DNA of 64,000 nucleotides from JABMMZ01 sp040386935 (GTDB lineage: Bacteria; Bacteroidota; Bacteroidia; NS11-12g; UBA955), in NCBI GenBank assembly GCA_040386935.1, contig JAZKEQ010000005.1:90628-154627 (forward strand), written 5' to 3'. The translations under genes and the position numbers were made by a program. Each line of letters begins with the position of its first letter. Position 1 is the stretch's first letter. Below, piece after piece: positions 44,143-51,900 of this stretch. Under the pieces are notes generated by a model. It searched no databases and had not been told where the DNA came from. It saw only the letters and a list, made by a program, of their open reading frames with translations.

Positions 44143-44153
44143 AATTTATTGAA

Positions 44154-44187
44154 TAAAAAAACCGATGGTACTTTCATCGGTTTTTTG
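44154..44187. terminator. Bidirectional terminator between cinA and tRNA-Pro
   Basis: ACCGATG (44161-44167), 7-nt loop, CATCGGT (44175-44181), with an A-run before (44155-44160) and a T-run after (44181-44186). It can stop cinA (+) and the tRNA transcript (-). Confidence 0.85.
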
Positions 44188-44261
44188 TCGGAGTGGCAGG
44201 ATTTGAACCTACGACCTTCAGCACCCCATGCTGACGCGATACCGGGCTACGCTACACCCCG
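44188..44261 (-). tRNA. tRNA-Pro (GGG)
   Basis: On the minus strand the cloverleaf is complete: acceptor CGGGGTG/CACTCCG (one G-T pair), D stem GCG/CGC, anticodon stem TCAGC/GCTGA with loop ATGGGGT, T stem GTAGG/CCTGC with loop TTCAAAT, and discriminator A. T33 sets the anticodon at GGG, which reads proline codons CCC/CCU. CCA is not encoded (the next bases are CAA). Confidence 0.93.
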
Positions 44262-44686
44262 AAGCCAATGCAAATATAAATTTTTTCAAAAATAAACTAA
44301 ATAGACTTTTTACTTGGAATGGTACCATATATAAGATTGATGTCAATTTGATATGAATAGATAGATATTTTTTTATAAATAAAGAATATAAGTATTTATA
44401 CATGAAGTTGTGTGCAAGTTTAAAAATCGAGATTTTCTTGAATCGCAATTAACATTTTTTATAAATGATAATTTTAAAGCCTAAAAATGCCTGCTTAGAG
44501 TTCATTTTTGTGACTTCACTTTAAATTATTTTGAAGTTTAATAGGAATCAAGTACTTTTTATAGTATTTTAAATAACAATAAATCAGCACTTTAACTATG
44601 TTTTGAACATTTGTTGAAAAAAATGGCTCAAAGTCTATAAAAACATAAAATTTTTCTATCTTCGGTATAAACCAAAAACTAAAACT
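44262..44686. other. AT-rich gene-free stretch
   Basis: 425 bp of very AT-rich sequence between tRNA-Pro and the small ORF at 44687. It should hold the tRNA promoter (minus strand) and the promoter of the 44687/44935 genes; near 44657 TATCTTCG is one mismatch from TAnnTTTG. I see no ORF, repeat or structured RNA that I can support. Confidence 0.4.
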
Positions 44687-44878
44687 ATGAAAACTACTGT
44701 ATTTCTATGGGTCACTAATATGCTACCCGATCTTTTAGGGGAAAACACTTATTCCCTGGTTTCTCTAAGCAAGTATTTGCTACTCTTTGATGCCTTATTG
44801 GCCATTTTTCTCTTTTATACAATTTCACAATACCACCTATCAATTAATAAAAAGTCTAATAACGTAATGAAAACTTAA
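44687..44878 (+). CDS. Small single-helix membrane peptide, unrecognised
   Basis: 63 residues with one hydrophobic helix (YLLLFDALLAIFLFYTISQY, about 30-49) and a basic tail. I do not recognise it. In favour: the ATG is preceded by CTAAAACT, as is the next gene (CTAAAACTATTTACT before ATG 44935), both begin ATGAAAACT, and the ORF lies 56 bp before a real gene. Against: it is short, has no known relatives to me and may be a decayed 5' end of a duplicated gene or a leader peptide. Confidence 0.35.
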   Translation: MKTTVFLWVTNMLPDLLGENTYSLVSLSKYLLLFDALLAIFLFYTISQYHLSINKKSNNVMKT

Positions 44879-44934
44879 CAGCCGTTTACCTCGTAAAACT
44901 AAAACACACACACATTAACCTAAAACTATTTACT

Positions 44935-46824
44935 ATGAAAACTAAACTACTAATAACAATTGGTCTCTTTATATTTGTGCTATTGCCTCAAAAGGTCAAG
45001 GCACTGAGCAGCTCCGATGTCAGTATTAGAATGATATCCGGCTATTTTTGGATGGATAATTCCTGTATATCCTCTGGTCCACAGGGTAAGGTTGTTTCAT
45101 ACAGAATAAAGAATTTAAAAGGAAGCACACTACAAGGTGTTACTGTTACTTTGAATACCATAACATTTACTGCTACTGGAGGTACATCCTACTCATCAGG
45201 AACGCCTTCATTTCTATGCAGAACCAGTACCAGTGTTTATGTTGGAAATATAGCAGCAGGTGATTCGGCTACAGCTTTCTTTTTTGTGGGTTACAATTGT
45301 TTGATGTATCCTAATAATACGAACTTAACTACGGATTACATTACATTACCTGCAACAGTTGCAGATAATTTACCCGGAACTGTTACCCAAAATTTCACAA
45401 CACCTATTTACGTACTTCGAAATGCCAATAATAACACCATTACAGTATTAGCGACCAGTACCAATGCAGTAGGTACACTTGTTACCATTTCTATCGCTTA
45501 TGCCATATCAAACGTAAAACCCAATAACATCATCGATATGGAATTGAGTACCACCAGTACCTTTCCGGCAGGTTATGAAATTATGGGTTGTGTTATTACG
45601 GCCTCCACTATCACATCAGATTTTCCGGTTGGGGAAAGAAATACACACTTTAAAAATGCGACTGTCTCCAATCTGCCCTCGGGTGGAACGGTTACGCTCG
45701 AGTGGACCCTTAAGATTACCGGTACATCAACAGGTTTAACATCATCCAATATAATTCCATTTGTTGTATCAGATGCAGGTTCAGCTCAACGCTGGCAAGC
45801 CAATACAACTTCTTTTACTGGTACATCAACACCAACCAATCCTTTGCTAATCAGCAAAAGAGTGAATACTAACTACGTGTTGCCAAGTGATACTGTTACG
45901 TATACAATTGTTATTCGCAATACCAGCACAACGGCTGATATTACAATCGATCGTTTAGTCGATAACTTACCAAGGGATTACAGATTCCGTTATATGGAGA
46001 CTAATACTGGTGTATATTCTAAACTTGTAACATATAATAATTGTACCCAATATCCTGCTTATAATGCGCTCGATCTTATGAATTTTTATGGCACTAAGGA
46101 AGTCTCAGCCGGGGTCTTTTCCTGGTTAATTCCGAGAACTGACTCTATTAAACTTATTTATAGTGTAACAGTTTCAGCTACAACCGGTTTAAGAGATACC
46201 AATGTTGTCGACATGTATGTCGGTTCAAGTAAAGTAGGTACAGCTAGGGCAGGGGTTAATGTAGTAGCGGTATTGCCGTTGAAGCTTCTCTACTTTAATG
46301 CGGAGAAAAAAACCAATGATGTTCAATTGAACTGGGCTACCAGTGAATTTGATAAATGCTGTGATTTTTCACTTTATAAACAGGCCTCTAATGGCGTTGA
46401 TTTTGTTAAAATAGCAGATATACCGGCTAGCTTGCCAGAAAATTCTGAAGAGTATGTATGCACCGATGTGGATGCATTGGCTGATAACGTCTCTTATTTG
46501 GTGTACAAGCTTGTGCAGGATGATAATGAAGGGCAGGTGAAGACCTATACCTCTACCATCGATATTAATCAGTATGCGAATGATTTTTCTGTTTACCAGA
46601 TGAATAAAGAAAATGTAACCATTACAACTGCAAAGGGAAGTATCAGAAGCATTAATGTAACCCTGACAGATGCGCTGGGGCGTGTATTGTATAGTGGTAC
46701 AGTTGAAAAAATAAATGGACAATTTATAATACCTTATAACTTCGGGAACCTTCAAAATAATATGGTGTTTGTAACCATTGAACAAAGTGGGTGGACCGGT
46801 ACGAAAAAGGTACTCGTTAATTGA
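44935..46824 (+). CDS. DUF11-like secreted repeat protein, probable type IX cargo
   Basis: 629 residues. Signal peptide MKTKLLITIGLFIFVLLPQKVKA. Beta-rich domains follow: 30-155, 155-295 and a DUF11-type domain (about 300-440: LISKRVNTNYVLPSDTVTYTIVIRNTS, VDNLPRDYRF). From about 445 it reads PLKLLYFNAEKKTNDVQLNWATSEF, the linker commonly placed before type IX sorting domains, and the end is ITLTDALGRVLYSG-like (NVTLTDALGRVLYSGTVEKI) ... GTKKVLVN. The YPNP motif of classic type A domains is missing, so sorting by T9SS is likely but not proven. Function unknown; probably a surface or secreted protein. Confidence 0.82.
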   Translation: MKTKLLITIGLFIFVLLPQKVKALSSSDVSIRMISGYFWMDNSCISSGPQGKVVSYRIKNLKGSTLQGVTVTLNTITFTATGGTSYSSGTPSFLCRTSTSVYVGNIAAGDSATAFFFVGYNCLMYPNNTNLTTDYITLPATVADNLPGTVTQNFTTPIYVLRNANNNTITVLATSTNAVGTLVTISIAYAISNVKPNNIIDMELSTTSTFPAGYEIMGCVITASTITSDFPVGERNTHFKNATVSNLPSGGTVTLEWTLKITGTSTGLTSSNIIPFVVSDAGSAQRWQANTTSFTGTSTPTNPLLISKRVNTNYVLPSDTVTYTIVIRNTSTTADITIDRLVDNLPRDYRFRYMETNTGVYSKLVTYNNCTQYPAYNALDLMNFYGTKEVSAGVFSWLIPRTDSIKLIYSVTVSATTGLRDTNVVDMYVGSSKVGTARAGVNVVAVLPLKLLYFNAEKKTNDVQLNWATSEFDKCCDFSLYKQASNGVDFVKIADIPASLPENSEEYVCTDVDALADNVSYLVYKLVQDDNEGQVKTYTSTIDINQYANDFSVYQMNKENVTITTAKGSIRSINVTLTDALGRVLYSGTVEKINGQFIIPYNFGNLQNNMVFVTIEQSGWTGTKKVLVN

Positions 46825-46845
46825 TATTGATTATTTGGAAAACAA

Positions 46846-46882
46846 GTTGCCCCGGCTTTTGAAGAAGACCGGGGCTTCTTGT
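46846..46882 (+). terminator. Terminator after the DUF11-like gene
   Basis: GCCCCGG (46849-46855) and CCGGGGC (46869-46875) with a 13-nt loop, extended by AAG/CTT flanks, then TTCTTGTTT. Strong stem but a weak T-run. Confidence 0.65.
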
Positions 46883-47002
46883 TTAGATTCAATTTTTCAA
46901 ATCTTGATTTTATGAATCACAAGCTAAATAATGTGATAATAATGTAATAAATAGGACTAATTGTATAATATGTAGCATGTTGAATGGCCACATCTTTGTA
47001 GA

Positions 47003-47776
47003 ATGGAAAATCATCTTAAACATAAAACAAAAACGATCAAGCAACTTTTTTTAATGACAGGTCTAATTATTGGCTCTGCATTATTTATAGTTGGATGTAA
47101 AAAAAAGGATAAAGATCCGGATCCAAATCCAACTGTTATACCTATTCAAACAACCGAACAAGCAATCGTACCTATGGCCGGTACAGCAGGTCTGGCAATA
47201 TTAGCCGGCTCTGCAATTACAAATACGGGTGCGACTAATATCACTGGGGATATTGGATTAAGTCCGGGTACTTCGGTTGGTGGTTTTCCTCCGGGTATTC
47301 TCAATGGTACATTGCATATCAATGACGCCATAGCAACTCAGGCAAAACTTGATTTGACGGCAGCTTATAATGACGCTGCAGGTCGTTCAACAACAGATAT
47401 GGTGATTATTGCCGGTAATATCGGTGGATTAACACTTACACCTGGTCTTTATAAATCAACATCGTCCCTTGCGATTTCATCAGGCGATGTAACCTTTGAT
47501 GCGAAAGGCAATACCAATGCAATTTTTATCATTCAAATAGCCTCAACCCTGACTACAACATCAGGCCGTAAAGTGATATTAAGTGGAGGAGCACAGGCTT
47601 CAAATATATTTTGGCAAGTAGGTACATCTGCCACATTTGGAACAACATCTGTTTTTAAGGGCACTGTAATGGCAATGCAATCGATTAGTTTTGATACCGG
47701 TGCTACACTTGATGGAAGAGCACTAGCAAGAACAGGAGCTGTAACAATGGCTGGGAATACTATTGTCAAGCAATAA
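47003..47776 (+). CDS. DUF3494 ice-binding (antifreeze) lipoprotein
   Basis: 257 residues. N-terminal lipoprotein signal (LIIGSALFIVGC, Cys near residue 33) followed by a Lys/Asp-rich tether (KKKDKDPDPNP). Residues 50-257 are the DUF3494 discontinuous beta-solenoid: LAILAGSAITNTGATNITGDIGLSPGTSV, FPPGILNGTLHINDAIA, TTDMVIIAGNIGGLTLTPGLYKSTSS, NAIFIIQIASTLTTTSGRKVIL, ASNIFWQVGTSATFGTTSVFKGTVMA and DGRALARTGAVTMAGNT. This is the type IBP-1 family that binds ice planes. Unlike many Bacteroidota members it has no C-terminal sorting domain; the lipid anchor would hold it in the envelope. A near-consensus CATCTTTG lies 4 nt before the ATG. Confidence 0.93.
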   Translation: MENHLKHKTKTIKQLFLMTGLIIGSALFIVGCKKKDKDPDPNPTVIPIQTTEQAIVPMAGTAGLAILAGSAITNTGATNITGDIGLSPGTSVGGFPPGILNGTLHINDAIATQAKLDLTAAYNDAAGRSTTDMVIIAGNIGGLTLTPGLYKSTSSLAISSGDVTFDAKGNTNAIFIIQIASTLTTTSGRKVILSGGAQASNIFWQVGTSATFGTTSVFKGTVMAMQSISFDTGATLDGRALARTGAVTMAGNTIVKQ

Positions 47777-47795
47777 AACTAGTAAATAGAGAAAG

Positions 47796-47845
47796 GGAAA
47801 TAGCGATTTGCTGATTATGTCAGTAAGTCGCTTTTCTTTTTTTTG
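47796..47845 (+). terminator. Terminator after the ice-binding gene
   Basis: AGCGA (47802-47806) and TCGCT (near 47828-47832) enclose a smaller stem (GCTGA/TCAGT), followed by TTTTCTTTTTTTT. Confidence 0.65.
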
Positions 47846-47853
47846 ATGATTAA

Positions 47854-48369
47854 TTAAAGTTGAGATGCAAATATTTCATCCAGTCCCTCCATGGCGATTC
47901 TCATGCCGTCTTTGAAGCCCATTTGTAAAGTGGTTTCAAGTTGAGAAAGATCGCTAAAAGTAATGAAGCATTCAACAATTGTTAAATTCCCTTTTGGTGT
48001 AAATGTAATTTGCCACTCTGACTGGGGTAATGATTGATTGATATTGCCTTCTGCGTCTGCAAAAGCATCAAGACCTGTAAACTTCCTTTGCCCCGATGGT
48101 AACTGCGCCTGAATGTTTTTATATTCTGCCCAGGCCCAATGTTCTTCTCCTTCAGGACCTACCATAGCGTAGTGCCAATGACCGCCATCTCTGAAATCCA
48201 TTGTTTTTGTTTTAGCTTTCCAAGGTTTTGGTGCCCACCATAAGTCTAAAATTTCGCTTTTAGTATAAGCATCCCAAACCATGTTAATGTCGGCTTCAAA
48301 TTCTCTTTTTACTGTTATTGTATTGTTTTCCCTGTTAACAGAAAAATCAAATGATAAATTGTTGTTCAT
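47854..48369 (-). CDS. SRPBCC (AHSA1-like) domain protein
   Basis: 171 residues. AHSA1-type domain: ITVKREFEADINMVWDAYTKSEILDLWWAPKPWKAKTKTMDF, FRDGGHWHYAMVGPEGEEHWAWAEY (the W.Y.M.GPEG motif) and a C-terminal MGFKDGMRIAMEGLDEIF. A Trp-rich pocket suggests binding of a hydrophobic ligand; this is inferred from the fold. It starts 29 nt after the ArsR stop and completes a two-gene operon. It resembles the 9930 gene in type, but is not a close copy. Confidence 0.9.
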   Translation of the reverse strand: MNNNLSFDFSVNRENNTITVKREFEADINMVWDAYTKSEILDLWWAPKPWKAKTKTMDFRDGGHWHYAMVGPEGEEHWAWAEYKNIQAQLPSGQRKFTGLDAFADAEGNINQSLPQSEWQITFTPKGNLTIVECFITFSDLSQLETTLQMGFKDGMRIAMEGLDEIFASQL

Positions 48370-48398
48370 TTTAATAATTAATAGTTAAATAATTGGTG

Positions 48399-48719
48399 TT
48401 ATTTTTTGTTGTTTTTCATGGCTTGTAATACCTTGTCAAGTTCGTTGAATCGGTCTTCCCATAGTTGCCTGAATTGTGAAAGCCAGTGGTCTATTTCTTT
48501 CATTTTTTTAACTTCTATTTCATAGTAAATTTCTCGTCCTTCAAAGGTCTGTTTAACCAGTTCACATTCCGTCAACACGCGGAGGTGTTTAGATACAGCT
48601 TGTCGGGTTGTGTCAAAATGTTCAGCAATCGCATTTGGGGTCATGGATTTAAATGCAATCATTAATAATATAGCTCTTCTAGTAGGGTCAGCTATGGCCT
48701 GGAATACATCTCTTCTCAT
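48399..48719 (-). CDS. ArsR-type winged-helix regulator
   Basis: 106 residues. MRRDVFQAIADPTRRAILLMI at the N-terminus is almost identical to the paralogue at 10432; recognition helix region FDTTRQAVSKHLRVLTECELV; C-terminal GREIYYEIEVKKMKEIDHWLSQFRQLWEDRFNELDKVL. No metal-binding Cys pair. Its promoter (48783-48752) holds the palindrome CAACTAGTTG in the spacer, which points to self-repression. Unlike the paralogue it ends without a long Lys-rich tail and its operon has one SRPBCC gene and no exporter. Confidence 0.93.
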   Translation of the reverse strand: MRRDVFQAIADPTRRAILLMIAFKSMTPNAIAEHFDTTRQAVSKHLRVLTECELVKQTFEGREIYYEIEVKKMKEIDHWLSQFRQLWEDRFNELDKVLQAMKNNKK

Positions 48720-48751
48720 TGTTATCGGTTGGTTTGAAAGCTAATTTGTTG

Positions 48752-48783
48752 CAAATATATGCGCAACTAGTTGGTTTCTCAAA
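48752..48783 (-). promoter_or_regulatory. ArsR-SRPBCC promoter with operator in the spacer
   Basis: Minus strand: TTTG (48783-48780), 20-nt spacer, TATATTTG (48759-48752). The spacer contains the palindrome CAACTAGTTG (48764-48773) within a 19-bp stretch (48760-48778) related to 10825-10843 at the other ArsR locus. Confidence 0.68.
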
Positions 48784-48846
48784 TTTTTTTAACTAAGCAG
48801 AAAAATGAAAGGATTGGACAGGCAGTGGTGGGTATATAAAACTGAA

Positions 48847-48875
48847 AATGGTTGACATTTGCATTGTCAACCATT
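48847..48875 (-). terminator. Terminator-like hairpin after the 1623-residue gene
   Basis: AATGGTTGACA (48847-48857) and TGTCAACCATT (48865-48875), a perfect 11-bp stem with a 7-nt loop. It lies 31 bp after the stop of the minus-strand gene and is followed by a T-rich stretch (TTTTCAGTTTT) on that strand. Confidence 0.7.
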
Positions 48876-48906
48876 CTACAGAATATACAATATAACAGTT
48901 ATGTCT

Positions 48907-51900
48907 TTATTGGTGCATGATCACCAGTTTTTGAGTTGAAATACTTTTGCTCGAAGTAATTCGGATTAGATAAACGCCATCATTCAAATCGAGTGAAGCA
49001 ATTCGTGTAATCTGGTTGTTGAGTGTCTGGGTGTATAATAGTGTGCCGTTTATGTCAGTTATCTCTAACAGATATGTTGCTTTTGGCTTAAATTGAACAA
49101 TGTTAATGGCAATATCATCCTGAGCAGGGTTAGGGAACACACTGAAAAGATCTTTGTTTGTTGAGTTAATCAGTACTTCAGCTAATCCAAAATCAATACT
49201 TTGATTGTCGTATGTAACCCCTCTCAATTGATAGGTGACAATGCCGGATAGATTTTCGATATCAAAATCATAGAATTCATAGTTTGTAAATCCAAATTCA
49301 GATGAAGGTTCTACTGTGCCAATAAAGTCATATGTAGAGGTTTCCTTGTTGTATCTGTAAAGTTCAAAATTCTTTAAAGTATTATCAGTAATAATGTCCC
49401 AATTCAGCAATACTTTGTTGTTAAGCAGTGTTGCATCAAAGCTGTGGAATTTAATAGGTAATACTGTGAGATAGGTGATTCTGTAAGGGGAGGTATTGCC
49501 TGTTTTTCCGGCCTTGTCAGTATAAGAATATCTGAAACTATCTATTGAGTGTAAGTTAGACTGAATGTAAAGTAGTAATGAATCTGCTTTGAAATTTGGT
49601 ATTCTATATCTACTCGTAGTTGCATCCCAATAAGTGTACTGAGGTGATACCGGTGCCGGATTAGGATAAAGTGGTAGCAATGCCCCATTAACGTTGTATA
49701 CAAGCACTGAATTGCTTGAATCAGGTAAAATATTAAAGGTTACGGTGTCAGGACTGAAGTTATTAGTGCCATTTAATCTGCCTTGTTCATAATCCATACC
49801 GCTTAATCTTCCAGGCATTATCAATGAACTTCCAGATACAAGTGTTGTGTCATTTGTACCTGAACCGGCATTAAGACGCAGGAATTTATTGTAACGACCA
49901 ATTGCAGTTACTGCACGCGAAGGTGAATCAATAACATATGATTTGGTGTGAGATAATGGTGCTTTGTCCAATCCGAAACGGATATTTGTCACAGAATCGG
50001 TGCCAAATTTCACAGTGATTTTGCCATTAGGTGTGCCACTTTCTGTGCCTGCTCCGGCAAAGTTATTGACCCCATAAGTTTCTCCGGTCGTATACCAATA
50101 GGTTGGCCATGAATTAGCTGTCGGTAATACTTGCCCCGGTATGCGGCTGATGGTACCAATCTGAACATAATGTGTTCTATTGGCCCATATCGACTGCATT
50201 CTGAATGTTCCTGTAGAAGAAATAGTGCATGTATCTACAATTGTATTGGTTGAGTCAGACAAGTAAGCGTACAATTGTGTTGTTTGAAGGCGCTTGATAG
50301 GTGTGCCGTTGACAGTAGCATCAAACATCCCATTTTGGTCATCATATACAGTTCCTTTGATTGGAATGGCATGTACTTCAATGCCGTCTTCTACTTCACC
50401 ATTGGCTAGTATGCCGGTATAATTTGAAACACTTACGGCAGCATCAGAGATTACAAAACGGTGCGCATAAGTAGGGTTGGTATAAGATGGTCCCGGAGCT
50501 GTAACTGTTACAGATACGCTATCGGCTGTTGTACTGCCATTGTAAAATCCATCAGTAGGGTCGGTAAATACACCATTGTAGTTCCAATCGATCCAGATGC
50601 CATAATAAGCGGTTTTGCCGGGTGTATTGCGTTTAGGGTATAGTTTCCAAGTTGCAGAGGCATTGGCGTGCTGTATAGCGTTAGGGATGCTTTTGCCGTC
50701 CTCGTCATCGGTACTTGATAAATCATCTCCTGAAGCTGCACTGCTAAACAATTGAGAGCAATTGTCGGCCACGTCAACGCGGGTTCCCATCCAAAGTGCA
50801 TCTGCATGATCGGGTATGTTATCTAAATTGTTATCATTAAAACGAATGGCTCCGCTCGATCCGTAGGATGAGGGCAAATCACCATAATCTGTTCCTCGTA
50901 TATAAATGAGGTAGTCCTCAACTTCACCATCATAGCACAAACCTTGAGATCTTTCGTCAGTTGAGGTAGCTGTATTGTCGGTCAGAGTTGATGAGGTGAT
51001 TCTAAAGCGGGCATAAGTGAATCCTGATTTTAATGTCAAAGGACAAACAAATGAGTCGAGAACCCAAGTAAGGTTTACAGTGGTTTGAATCGAAGTAGAA
51101 CCGATGGTTCCTGTAGCTCTTTCACGAGCCTGAAAAATACTGTCGCCATTAAAGTCTATCCAGCCCTGTATGGTTTGCGTGCTGCCTGAACTGTTATAAG
51201 CACTAACGCTTACAGTATAATTGCCTTTTGTGATAAGATTGATAGGCGCAAAACTTGAAATGCCATCTTCGTCATTTGAACCTGATATGCACGGGCTGGC
51301 TGAGGTCAGATATAAATCGTCACCAGTAGCAGTTGTTGAATAAGTTGGTAATAATTCAGCATCAATATTAACGCCAAGGCGCGATAAGGTTGATAGTTGT
51401 GGGTTGAAAAGGTGTCTGGCAGGATTGCTGTTTTCGTATACAATAGGCAAATCACCATAATCGGTACTAGAAATATTGAATTTGAAAATCAAGTGAATAT
51501 CGTCTGTTGTGTTTGATTTATTCACATCAAAAACACCTGTTACAGGAACTAGATAGCCAGCGCCTACATCACTATGCACCGTTGTGGCAACAGTAAAGTT
51601 GTTGGATGCTGGGTTTAAACTATAGTGTCCGGTTCCCTTAAGTGTGCCGGTTGCACCGAAATAATCGTTGTTTGTCCCGCCAATATATGTCGAATAAGTA
51701 AGTGTTCTTAAATCAACACTCATAGAGCCGATAACAATGTCGAGATTGCCGGTGCTATTTGACTTTGTGTTATCGTAAAATGAAGATGCGGGTGTACTGT
51801 TTAGTACTGGAAATCCTGTCGAATAAGTAGAACCCATAAAGTACAGATTGTTATCTGTAGAATTGTAGATAATGCCACCCGGGTAATCGTCACTGGAACC

